A stretch of DNA of 8,772 bases from RBG-16-68-21 sp035286665 (GTDB lineage: Bacteria; Actinomycetota; Acidimicrobiia; Spongiisociales; UBA11373). The stretch spans positions 1 through 8,772 of the forward strand of contig DATECY010000112.1 of NCBI GenBank assembly GCA_035286665.1, in the 5' to 3' direction. Below the pieces are notes generated by a model. It did not search any database. It saw nothing but the letters and a program-made list of their open reading frames with translations, and was not told where the DNA came from. A program made the position numbers and the translations under genes. Numbering within the stretch: the first letter of the stretch is position 1; every line of letters starts with the position of its first letter. Of the stretch, positions 1 to 6,547 are shown in pieces.

Positions 1-74
1 CTCTTGAATGATGTGGTCTCGGGTGCGTGAGGATCGCTGGTCGCGTGCCGCGGTCGTCAACTCGGAGGCGTTGT
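1..74. other. Window edge, no gene seen
   Basis: This short stretch lies downstream of the minus-strand peptidase gene. I see no convincing coding frame, no stem-loop followed by a T run, and no RNA gene. It may be intergenic or contain the edge of a neighbouring gene beyond the window. Confidence 0.5.
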
Positions 75-2165
75 CTACCCCGTTCGCACGTACGTGTACG
101 TGCGCTGGAAGGCGTACACGACGAGGGTGTCGTAGTCCTCGATCTCAAAGCCTATGACCTGTGATGGGCTGGCCACCACAGGGACGTGCAGTCCGCTCAC
201 CTCGGTGTCGACTCCGGGGTTGGGTCCGCCCTGACTCGTATAGACGCAGTCGTTGGTGAAGGTAGAGCCGCTCCCCGGGCCGGTAATCGCCACGGTCCCC
301 GACACGGTGCCGTGATCCGGTGTCTCGTACGTCGGGTCGCCTGTGATCTCGTAGGCGCCGGCAAACGAACATGCCCACCCGGGCTGGGTATAGACCACCA
401 CGTTGCCACTCGTGTCCTCGCTCAACCGGAACGCCGGCTCGTCGAATCGCAGCGTGGTGTCGAGAATCTCGTAGGGGGCCTCGAGGGACGTCGACACGAG
501 GGGACCGGCGGTACGCAGCCACGAGCCATGGAGATGCGGATTGAGGGTATTCCAGGGAATCACCAACTCGACCTCCTGGTCGGTCACGTTGGTGGCGATC
601 AGCACGATCCGCTGATACGGGTGAATCGATTCTGCCGTGACGTCGTTGCAGGATCCGACCGCGATACGGCAGAAGGTCCGCTCTGGGCCGACCAGCAACT
701 CGGGATCGAGCCAACCAGCGGCGGTTTCGGCGAGTGCGGAGACTCTGATCCGACTCGGATCCAGTTGACTGAGGTCGAGCCGGAGACGAGCAAAGTCGAC
801 GAGGGCTTGCTCTGATGCGTCACCGGGAAAGCGGATGGTGCGGTGGGTATGGGTGTAGGGGGCAAGGGTCATGACCACGAATCCCTCGTCCTCCGGGGTC
901 ACCGCGACCGGGATCTCCACGAGTGGCGCACCAGGGACCGGTCCCGAGTCGTCGAGGACGTCTACGGGCTCTTGATTCCACGCATCCACCGAGACTTGGT
1001 GCCAGAACTCCGGGAAACCGGAGTAGACACTCGAAAGGCCCCCTGAGAACACTCCCTCTGGGCTGCCGGAGAGCATCATGTCGATGACGCTCTGCGCGCC
1101 TCCCCCACTGAGGTCTCCGTGGAGATAGGCGTAGGACGCGTCGTAGCCCCGTTCGAGAAACGGCAGGTTGAACAGCTCCACGAATCTCTTGGCAAAGCGG
1201 TGCTCGGTGTTTCGCGCCACCGCAACGTGATGCTCGGACCATGTCGCCGTTCCCTCTCGAATCCAGTCCTCGTTGGAGACTCCGTTGGCTCGCTGGAAGC
1301 AGTGGAACAGCTCATGTGCGGTCGTGGCGGCTCCCTCGGCTGCTTGCGGAACCCCGTCGGGCACGCCCGGCGTGTTGGTGACCGCGTAGAGGGAATACGC
1401 GTGGCTGGGACCTTCCAGCAGGACGTCGAGGAACATGTCGCAGTGCTCGGCGGTGGAGGTCGCGTCGGGCACGAAACCGTAGATGTAACCACCGTTGTAG
1501 CCCAGGTTCGCCAGCCACAGCGTCACTGCCGGCGACGTGGAAAGCAATGCGGCGAACTTGTCGTACGCATCGATCGCGGCTTCGGCGATGAGGGGGCTCA
1601 GATAATTGGCGTTCGCCACCAGTTGGGGTTCGCCGAAAGCCGTGGAGGTGGCCTCCGTGCGACATACCTGGATCTTGGGATGGACCTGGAGGCAATCGAA
1701 GGATGCATCCCGCGCTCGCAGCCCTTGGGCGCTCCCACCGAGCCCGTACGCCTCGAAGGTCGGAATGACCTCTGCCAATCGGGCTTGCATCTCCGGCGAC
1801 AGCTCATCCCAGCTGCCGAGGACACGAGATGGCGCCGCATGCACCCACGGCGGATCGGTCGGGGCGTCCTCCTCTGGGATGAGGAAGCGTGCGGGAATCG
1901 CTTCGGCACCGCCGAACAACGCCAGCGTGGCGTAGAGATCGGCGTCGAGCTGAGTGATCCCGCCACTTCGCGCCGCATCGTTGATCAACACCGCAGAAGG
2001 TACGACTGCCCTGTCGACGGTTGAGCTCGTGGACACCGTCGTCGTGATCGCCGATGTCGTCGTTTGTGTCGCGATCTCGGAATCCGGCCCGGCACACGCC
2101 GTCGCGACGAGCAGTAATGCGATAGGAGCCACTCGGAACAGTGCTTCGGGTCGTGTCATCGGCAT
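75..2165 (-). CDS. Predicted lipoprotein with HExxH zinc-metallopeptidase (gluzincin-like) domain
   Basis: This encodes a 696-residue protein that I could not place in a named family. The N-terminus is a lipoprotein signal: Arg at 5 and 11, a hydrophobic run at about 12-23, and a lipobox-like VATAC ending at Cys24. A Thr/Ser-rich linker follows (about 34-49), so the protein is probably anchored on the outer face of the membrane. The core carries HELFH at 284-288 and, 15 residues later, WIREGTATW at 301-309. His284, His288 and Glu304 would be the zinc ligands and Glu285 the catalytic base, as in peptidase MA (gluzincin) enzymes. Eight cysteines follow Cys24 (158, 168, 242, 289, 499, 506, 599, 640), which suits disulfides in an exported protein. 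Residues from about 410 on look beta-rich and have no recognised motif. The ATG at 2165 is used; an in-frame ATG two codons later (2159) is equally possible, and no clear Shine-Dalgarno decides between them. The substrate is unknown. The gene is divergent from the MOSC gene. Coding status is secure; peptidase activity is inferred from motifs only. Confidence 0.85.
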   Translation of the reverse strand: MPMTRPEALFRVAPIALLLVATACAGPDSEIATQTTTSAITTTVSTSSTVDRAVVPSAVLINDAARSGGITQLDADLYATLALFGGAEAIPARFLIPEEDAPTDPPWVHAAPSRVLGSWDELSPEMQARLAEVIPTFEAYGLGGSAQGLRARDASFDCLQVHPKIQVCRTEATSTAFGEPQLVANANYLSPLIAEAAIDAYDKFAALLSTSPAVTLWLANLGYNGGYIYGFVPDATSTAEHCDMFLDVLLEGPSHAYSLYAVTNTPGVPDGVPQAAEGAATTAHELFHCFQRANGVSNEDWIREGTATWSEHHVAVARNTEHRFAKRFVELFNLPFLERGYDASYAYLHGDLSGGGAQSVIDMMLSGSPEGVFSGGLSSVYSGFPEFWHQVSVDAWNQEPVDVLDDSGPVPGAPLVEIPVAVTPEDEGFVVMTLAPYTHTHRTIRFPGDASEQALVDFARLRLDLSQLDPSRIRVSALAETAAGWLDPELLVGPERTFCRIAVGSCNDVTAESIHPYQRIVLIATNVTDQEVELVIPWNTLNPHLHGSWLRTAGPLVSTSLEAPYEILDTTLRFDEPAFRLSEDTSGNVVVYTQPGWACSFAGAYEITGDPTYETPDHGTVSGTVAITGPGSGSTFTNDCVYTSQGGPNPGVDTEVSGLHVPVVASPSQVIGFEIEDYDTLVVYAFQRTYTYVRTG

Positions 2166-2166
2166 G

Positions 2167-2184
2167 ATCCAATCCGCATTGGAT
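2167..2184 (-). promoter_or_regulatory. Hairpin abutting the start codon of the peptidase gene
   Basis: A perfect 7-bp inverted repeat, ATCCAAT-(4 nt)-ATTGGAT, ends one base before the ATG at 2165. In the mRNA it would fold over the region where a ribosome binding site should lie. It may limit translation of the peptidase, or act in DNA as a small operator. The structure is visible in the sequence; the role is a guess. Confidence 0.35.
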
Positions 2185-2272
2185 GGTCGTCGGCCGCCGG
2201 GGGCGAGGCTGCCTTGACCCTAGGCTCTTTGGGCTGCCCGGGAGTGGCATACCCGTCGCGAGAGTCCAGTCC

Positions 2273-2278
2273 TACGCT
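2273..2278 (+). promoter_or_regulatory. Candidate -10 element for a leaderless MOSC transcript
   Basis: The hexamer TACGCT fits the TAnnnT pattern and ends 7 nt before the ATG at 2286. There is no Shine-Dalgarno sequence in front of that ATG. This spacing would place the transcript start at the ATG itself, the arrangement of leaderless mRNAs common in actinobacteria. No good -35 box is visible, so the call is tentative. Confidence 0.35.
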
Positions 2279-2285
2279 CCTCGCC

Positions 2286-2864
2286 ATGCCCAGCCGCCTC
2301 CTTGGTCCCATCGTCCGTCTCCAGGTGCAGCGCGGCGCCCTCAAGACTCCGAAGGTGGGATACGACCCAACCCCGATCCTCTTCGTTCACGAGGCGGCAA
2401 TCGGACCGGATGGCATCGCCGGTCGTCACGAGGGGGGTTGGGTGCTCGACGCCCACCACCGCGCCCATCCCGGGGCCGACGGCAGCGGGCGCCGGGCGCT
2501 GTCGATGGGGTTCTCCGAGCACTACGAGAGGATGGCTGCGCGATTCGGCAGCGCACCGCTCGGGTGCGCCGGCGAGAACGTGATCGTCGCCACGGATCGC
2601 CGGATCGACCTCGACGACCTCACCGGCACGGTGGTCATCCGGACGGCCGACGCCGCCGTGCCTCTGACGAGTGCCTTCGTCGCCGCCCCGTGCCTCGAAT
2701 TCACCTCGTTCCTGCTCGGTCGCGTCGGCGTAGGGAGTGTCGAGGAGATCGGTGACGACCGCGCCTTTCTCCACGATGGCACCCGCGGCTACATCCTCGA
2801 CGTGAAGCACCTGGAGCGGGTGCACACGGTGAGAGTGGGAGATGAGGTGTGGGTGGAGGGCTGA
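2286..2864 (+). CDS. MOSC domain-containing protein
   Basis: This 192-residue protein consists of essentially one MOSC domain, the beta-rich fold found at the C-terminus of molybdenum cofactor sulfurases and in stand-alone proteins such as YiiM. MOSC proteins are linked to handling sulfur or molybdenum cofactor through a conserved cysteine. Visible hallmarks are the opening strand IVRLQVQRG (9-17), the GENVIV segment (96-101), the conserved cysteine in APC at Cys136, GTRGYI (165-170), and the closing VRVGDEVWVE (182-191). The usual GDxH motif of the first half appears only in degenerate form (GIAGRHEGG, 43-51). The reading frame stays open upstream to a TTG at 2214. The ATG at 2286 was chosen because homology-like sequence starts there and the added 24 residues look like translated promoter DNA. 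No molybdenum enzyme is in the window, so the partner is unknown. The gene is divergent from the peptidase gene and convergent with the ABC operon. Confidence 0.8.
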   Translation: MPSRLLGPIVRLQVQRGALKTPKVGYDPTPILFVHEAAIGPDGIAGRHEGGWVLDAHHRAHPGADGSGRRALSMGFSEHYERMAARFGSAPLGCAGENVIVATDRRIDLDDLTGTVVIRTADAAVPLTSAFVAAPCLEFTSFLLGRVGVGSVEEIGDDRAFLHDGTRGYILDVKHLERVHTVRVGDEVWVEG

Positions 2865-2870
2865 ACCCTC

Positions 2871-2982
2871 GCTTCGCTCGGCCTCAGCCCGCAATTGGCA
2901 ATTGGCAATTGGACAGATTCGGCGACGATGCCGCGGGGCGACTCTGTCGAATTGCGAATTGCTGATTGCCACCGAGCGAAGC
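2871..2982. repeat. Large near-palindromic element in the convergent gap
   Basis: This is a nested inverted repeat of about 112 nt. The outer arms, 2871-2881 and 2972-2982, are perfect over 11 bp (GCTTCGCTCGG and its complement). The inner arms, 2890-2921 and 2939-2970, match at 26 of 32 positions around a 17-nt loop. The right flank also holds a small hairpin (CCGAGC-GAA-GCTCGG, 2972-2986). The element lies 7 nt after the MOSC stop and 6 nt beyond the stop of permease 2. It could work as a bidirectional terminator or mRNA 3' end stabiliser, but no T run follows on either strand. It could also be a dispersed intergenic repeat of the REP or MITE kind. Confidence 0.75.
2892..2912. repeat. Three tandem copies of CAATTGG
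   Basis: The 7-mer CAATTGG is repeated three times without gaps (2892-2898, 2899-2905, 2906-2912), inside the left inner arm of the palindromic element. The opposite arm carries degenerate copies in inverted orientation (about 2948-2970). The repeat unit is AT-rich compared with the GC-rich surroundings. Confidence 0.85.
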
Positions 2983-2988
2983 TCGGCC

Positions 2989-3936
2989 CTACTCCCGCTC
3001 GAACACCTTGCCTATCCCCGCCGGGGGGTCGGAGGTGAGCAGCCCGCGCCAGGCGGGATGCCGATCGCCGAACCGCTTGAACCAGTCGAGGTAGACGATC
3101 AGGAGGGTGAAGATCATGAGCACGAACGGCATGATCGGAAGGATCTGTGAAACCCCCTGGAGCGCCTCCACCGGCTGCAGTTTCAGGGCGACGACCTGAA
3201 GGGCCCCGAACAGGTAGCACCCGAAGGCGACCCGCATCGGGTGCCAGCCGCCGAAGATCACGATCGCCAGGGCGATCCACCCGAAATTGAGGGTGAGGTT
3301 CTCCCGCCAGCCGAACTTGACGTCGAGCGAGTAGGCGGCGCCGGCGAGGCCGACGAGCGCCCCGCCGATCACGGTGTACAGGTAACGCAGCTTGTTCACC
3401 GGGATGCCCCTGGCAAACGCCGCCTCCGGGCGCTCGCCGATGCCCTGGAGCTCGAGCCCCCGACGGGTCCGATACAAGAAGAGGTACACGCCGATCAGCA
3501 CCACGAAGCTCCCGTACACCGACAGATTGTGGTCGAACAGCACCGTGCCGAAGAAGGGGATGTCCTCGAGGAGGGGGATCGCCAGGTGGGGGACGTGGGT
3601 GCCCTTGACCCCGACGTAGGCGGTGCCGAGGAACGACGACAGCTTGGCGGCGAGCAGGGTGAGGACGAACCCGACGGCGATCTGGTTGAGCTTCAACTCG
3701 ATGCTGGCGAAGGCGATGAGGGCGGCGATGATGGCGGACACCGCGGTGGCGGCGAGGAAGCCGACGATCACGCTCCCGGTGACGTAGGTGATGGAGAACC
3801 CGGCCATCGCCGACAACATGATGCTGCCGTCGAGGGACAGGTTGATGACCCCGGCCTTCTCGGCGATCGTCTCACCCATCGTGGCGTAGATGAGCGGAGC
3901 GGCAGCGGCGACGATGGTGGCGAGCGTGGAGTCCAT
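2989..3936 (-). CDS. BMP-type nucleoside ABC importer, permease subunit 2 (YufQ/NupQ-like)
   Basis: This is the second membrane subunit of the importer, 315 residues, a typical length for YufQ/NupQ-like permeases of the BPD_transp_2 family. It has about eight or more hydrophobic segments. Family marks are GVINLSLDG at 29-37, where the partner permease has its NIGVEGQ motif, and a cytoplasmic coupling loop, GLELQGIGERPEAA (160-173), followed by a Gly/Ala-rich helix at 186-204. The start is the ATG at 3936, whose A is the last base of the TGA of permease 1 (TGATG, 1-nt overlap), so translation is probably coupled. A longer open frame runs upstream but only overlaps permease 1 out of frame. It is the last gene of the operon; the stop is followed at once by the palindromic element. 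Substrate class is inferred from the BMP lipoprotein and the adjacent deaminase. Confidence 0.92.
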   Translation of the reverse strand: MDSTLATIVAAAAPLIYATMGETIAEKAGVINLSLDGSIMLSAMAGFSITYVTGSVIVGFLAATAVSAIIAALIAFASIELKLNQIAVGFVLTLLAAKLSSFLGTAYVGVKGTHVPHLAIPLLEDIPFFGTVLFDHNLSVYGSFVVLIGVYLFLYRTRRGLELQGIGERPEAAFARGIPVNKLRYLYTVIGGALVGLAGAAYSLDVKFGWRENLTLNFGWIALAIVIFGGWHPMRVAFGCYLFGALQVVALKLQPVEALQGVSQILPIMPFVLMIFTLLIVYLDWFKRFGDRHPAWRGLLTSDPPAGIGKVFERE

Positions 3937-4979
3937 CAGCTCTCGACCTCGGTCGGCTCGCGGCGGCGGGCCCGCTGCGCCTGCCATCCGCCCACGAGCA
4001 CGGTGAGCAACACCAAGGTGCCTTGCACGACGCCGCCCAGCGACGAGTTGAGCCCGAGGCGCAGCGACAGCTGCGTGCTCCCCACCGAGATCATCATGAA
4101 GAAGAACGCGATCGGGGCGATGAGCGCCGCCCGGTATCCGGCGAGCAGCACCACGAGGATGCCGAGGAACCCATAGCCGCCGGAGATGGCGGGCACCAGT
4201 TTGTGCTGGAACCCGATCGCCTGCACCGCGCCGCCGAGACCGGCGAGTCCGCCGCCGATGGCCATCGCCGTAAGCAAGTAGCGACGGGTGGAGAGGCCGA
4301 TGATGTGGGCGCTGGCCGCGTTGGCGCCCACGGCCTTGAGGCGGAGCCCGAAGAACGTCCCCCGCATCAGGAAGTAGACCCCGACCACGGCGAGCACCGC
4401 CAGGATCACCGCGATCGGTGAGAGCTTGTCGCCGATGGTCGGCAGCCATGCTTCTCTCGGGAAGGGGTCGGTGCCACTGGTGGAGGCGATCCCGGCCCGC
4501 TTCCAGGGGCCGATCACCAGGTACACGACCATGCCGGTGGCGACGAAGTCGAGACCGAGGCCGCCAAAGATCTCATTGACCTTCCCGAACACCCGCAGCA
4601 TCCCGGCGAGGAGTCCCCACAGCAGTCCGCCGATCACTCCGGCGGCCAGGGCGACGGTGATGATGAGCGCCGGCGCGGCGTGGAACTCTCTGGCGACGAA
4701 TGCGGCGGCGATCGCACCCATCACCACCTGGCCTTCCACGCCGATGTTCCACAGCCCTGCGGCGAAGGTGACCACGAGGCCCGAGGCGGCGAGGACGAGG
4801 GGTACCCATGCCATGAGCGTGTCGGCGAGCTTGGCCCCATCACCCACCGATCCCTGCCAGATGAGCCGGAACGACTCGATTGGCGATGCGCCCGATGCGA
4901 GCAGCAAGAGGGCGGTGAACAGGAGGGCCAAGACGATGGCGATCGACTTCGACCCGGCCTTGGCCCACGCCGCCCTCAT
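3936..4979 (-). CDS. BMP-type nucleoside ABC importer, permease subunit 1 (YufP/NupP-like)
   Basis: This is the first membrane subunit of the importer, 347 residues, matching the usual size of YufP/NupP-like permeases (BPD_transp_2 family). A Lys/Arg-bearing N-terminus leads into a transmembrane helix at about 12-29, and further hydrophobic helices follow to about 330. Hallmarks are NIGVEGQ (78-84), typical of branched-chain/sugar/nucleoside-type permeases, and the coupling loop GLRLKAVGAN (211-220) before the IIGLS segment. The C-terminus is Arg-rich and probably cytoplasmic. The ATG at 4979 overlaps the stop of the ATPase gene by 4 nt (ATGA), which supports this start over the longer open frame and indicates translational coupling. 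It should pair with permease 2 to form the translocation pore. Confidence 0.93.
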   Translation of the reverse strand: MRAAWAKAGSKSIAIVLALLFTALLLLASGASPIESFRLIWQGSVGDGAKLADTLMAWVPLVLAASGLVVTFAAGLWNIGVEGQVVMGAIAAAFVAREFHAAPALIITVALAAGVIGGLLWGLLAGMLRVFGKVNEIFGGLGLDFVATGMVVYLVIGPWKRAGIASTSGTDPFPREAWLPTIGDKLSPIAVILAVLAVVGVYFLMRGTFFGLRLKAVGANAASAHIIGLSTRRYLLTAMAIGGGLAGLGGAVQAIGFQHKLVPAISGGYGFLGILVVLLAGYRAALIAPIAFFFMMISVGSTQLSLRLGLNSSLGGVVQGTLVLLTVLVGGWQAQRARRREPTEVES

Positions 4980-6433
4980 GCGACGTCCCGCCCGCCGATG
5001 AGGTGGCCGAGCCGATCGGTGTCGGCTTCGGAGGTGTCGAGGACCTTGAGCACCCGCCCCCCGAAGAACACGACGATCCGGTCGCTGTAGCGGAGCAATT
5101 CGTCGAGGTCGGCGGAGGCGAACACCACGGAGGTGCCCCGCTCGACCCGGTGCATCAGCTGGCCCCACACCCAATCGGCCGATGCGATGTCGAGGCCCCT
5201 GGTCGGGTGCTCCATGAGCAGCACGCGGACGTTCTCGGGAACCATCGCCAGGAGCAGGCGTTGCTGGTTGCCTCCAGAGAGCTCTTCGGCGAGGGTGTCG
5301 GGCGTTCCCTTGATCGAGTGACGGCTGATCAGTGCGTTGGCGTCGCGTCGGGCATCGGCCCACGGCACGACGAACCCCTTCGATCCATGTGCCAGTTGGA
5401 AGTGCTCGGTGATGCTCAGACCGCGGATCAGGCCCTCCTCGAGCCGACCGGCGGGGAGGTAGTGGACGCCGGTCGCGATCCGCTCGTGGTACCCGCGAGT
5501 TGTGACGTCGCTGCCGGCCACTCCTATCGATCCCGCGCTGGTGCGCAGTAGTCCGGCGCAGGTGCGGAGGAGCGTGCGCTGGCCGCTGCCTTCGAGCCCG
5601 GCGAGACCGATCACCTCTCCGGCGCGAACCTGGAGGGTCAGGTCGACGACTGATGTCAGCCGGTCGTCGACGGAGACGCCTTCGAGATCGAGGGCTACCT
5701 CGCCTCTCACGCCGGGAACCCGGCCGACGACCGGCACCGCCTGACCGAACATCATCTCGACCAGGCGGTCGATCGGTACCGGCAGGGTCACCTCGCCCAC
5801 GGTTTGCCCGCGGCGCATCACCGTCACCCGGTCGCACAGTGCCTCGATCTCTTCGAGTTTGTGCGACACGAAGATCACGATCATTCCCTGCCCGGCAAGT
5901 GTTCGCAGGGTGTCGAAGAGCAGCGCCTGTTGGGAGGCGGAGATCCCGGTGGTGGGCTCGTCGAGGATGAGCACCTTCGCCCCCAGCCAAAGGAGGCGAA
6001 CGATCTCGAGTTGTTGGCGTTCACCTACCGTCAGCGTCCTGGTGGGGGCGTCGGGATCGAATGAGAAGCCGAAGCGCCTGGCGAGGTCGGCGAGTTCGGT
6101 GCGGGCTGCCGTCCGGTCGATCGGGGGGCTGCCGAGCAAGAAGTTGTCGAGGACGCTGAACGGAAGGAAGACCAGCGGGTCCTGGTGGAGCATCCCGATT
6201 CCGGCTGCGATGGCATCCCGCGGGGAGCGCAGGGAGAGGGTCGCGCCGTCGAGGGTCATCTCACCGGAGTTCGGCTCGAAGAACCCCGACAGGACCTTCA
6301 TCAGGGTGGACTTTCCGGCGCCGTTCTCGCCGAGCAGCCCGTGGAGCTCGCCGGCCCCGACTCGCAGCGTGACCCCGTCGTTGGCGCGGATCCGGCCGAA
6401 GTGCTTGTGGATGTCGCTCAGCTCGAGACTCAT
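4976..6433 (-). CDS. BMP-type nucleoside ABC importer, double-NBD ATPase (YufO/NupO-like)
   Basis: This 485-residue ATPase has two fused nucleotide-binding domains, as in YufO/NupO and RbsA-type importers. NBD1 is complete: Walker A GENGAGKST (35-43), Q-loop Gln84, signature TVGERQQ (135-141), Walker B with catalytic Glu (LILDEP, Glu159) and H-loop His191. NBD2 is degenerate at its own ATP site: the Walker A equivalent is GLEGSGQRT (279-287) without the Lys, Walker B reads LLMEHP with His409 in place of the catalytic Glu, and Ala441 sits where the H-loop His should be. Its signature LSGGNQQ (385-391) is canonical. Such asymmetry is common in this family. The ATG at 6433 was chosen because it opens the conserved N-terminus (MSLELSDIHKHFG) and GGAAGG lies just upstream, though only 3 nt away. 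An in-frame GTG at 6472 would add 13 residues. The gene overlaps permease 1 by 4 nt. Confidence 0.94.
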   Translation of the reverse strand: MSLELSDIHKHFGRIRANDGVTLRVGAGELHGLLGENGAGKSTLMKVLSGFFEPNSGEMTLDGATLSLRSPRDAIAAGIGMLHQDPLVFLPFSVLDNFLLGSPPIDRTAARTELADLARRFGFSFDPDAPTRTLTVGERQQLEIVRLLWLGAKVLILDEPTTGISASQQALLFDTLRTLAGQGMIVIFVSHKLEEIEALCDRVTVMRRGQTVGEVTLPVPIDRLVEMMFGQAVPVVGRVPGVRGEVALDLEGVSVDDRLTSVVDLTLQVRAGEVIGLAGLEGSGQRTLLRTCAGLLRTSAGSIGVAGSDVTTRGYHERIATGVHYLPAGRLEEGLIRGLSITEHFQLAHGSKGFVVPWADARRDANALISRHSIKGTPDTLAEELSGGNQQRLLLAMVPENVRVLLMEHPTRGLDIASADWVWGQLMHRVERGTSVVFASADLDELLRYSDRIVVFFGGRVLKVLDTSEADTDRLGHLIGGRDVA

Positions 6434-6473
6434 CGGCCTTCCGAGGGTAGAGGCTGCGGCGATGGGTCGCACG

Positions 6474-6505
6474 GGAACGGGGGAGGGTTGCCCCTCCCCC
6501 GTTCC
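6474..6505 (-). promoter_or_regulatory. Strong intercistronic hairpin between lipoprotein and ATPase genes
   Basis: Within the 114-bp gap, a perfect 14-bp stem (6474-6487 with 6492-6505, GC-rich) closes on a 4-nt loop. Read in the direction of transcription (minus strand), the loop is GCAA, a GNRA tetraloop. No T run follows. The likely role is partial termination or protection of the upstream mRNA from 3' decay, so that the binding protein is made in excess over the ATPase and permeases, as with the malE-malF intergenic repeats. The structure is seen; the role is inferred. Confidence 0.7.
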
Positions 6506-6515
6506 GTCATCACTG

Positions 6516-6545
6516 CCGGGTCCGAGCGCGGACTCCGCAACCCGG
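6516..6545 (-). promoter_or_regulatory. Weaker second hairpin just after the lipoprotein stop codon
   Basis: Outer arms CCGGGT (6516-6521) and ACCCGG (6540-6545) enclose a self-complementary core (GTCCG at 6520-6524 with CGGAC at 6529-6533, an alternative pairing). It starts 2 nt after the lipoprotein stop and precedes the strong hairpin. It may add to mRNA 3' end protection. Confidence 0.4.
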
Positions 6546-6547
6546 TC

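Noticed and set aside
85..104. Perfect palindrome (9-bp arms, 2-nt spacer) near the peptidase stop codon
   Set aside because: It lies in coding sequence and is explained by alternating Thr (ACG) and Tyr (TAC) codons of a beta-strand-like end; it is not followed by a T run.
1119..2024. Long plus-strand open frame (301 codons) opposite the peptidase gene
   Set aside because: It is a shadow of the minus-strand gene in GC-rich DNA. Its translation is Arg/Gly-rich with no domain, while the minus frame has a signal peptide and a zinc motif.
2214..2285. Upstream extension of the MOSC protein from a TTG start
   Set aside because: The added residues have no MOSC similarity, and the stretch contains a likely promoter; the ATG at 2286 starts the conserved domain.
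3241..4176. Plus-strand open frame (311 codons) opposite the permeases
   Set aside because: The translation is dominated by Glu/Asp/Gly/His-rich low-complexity sequence, the mirror of membrane-helix codons; the minus frames encode clear permeases.
4976..6433. Degenerate second ATP site of the ABC ATPase as a sign of gene decay
   Set aside because: Loss of the Walker A Lys, catalytic Glu and H-loop His in NBD2 is usual in this class of fused ATPases; NBD1 is intact and the frame is full length.
6474..6505. Full intrinsic terminator ending the lipoprotein transcript
   Set aside because: The stem is strong but no T run follows, and the downstream genes lack a recognisable promoter of their own, so partial termination or mRNA stabilisation fits better.
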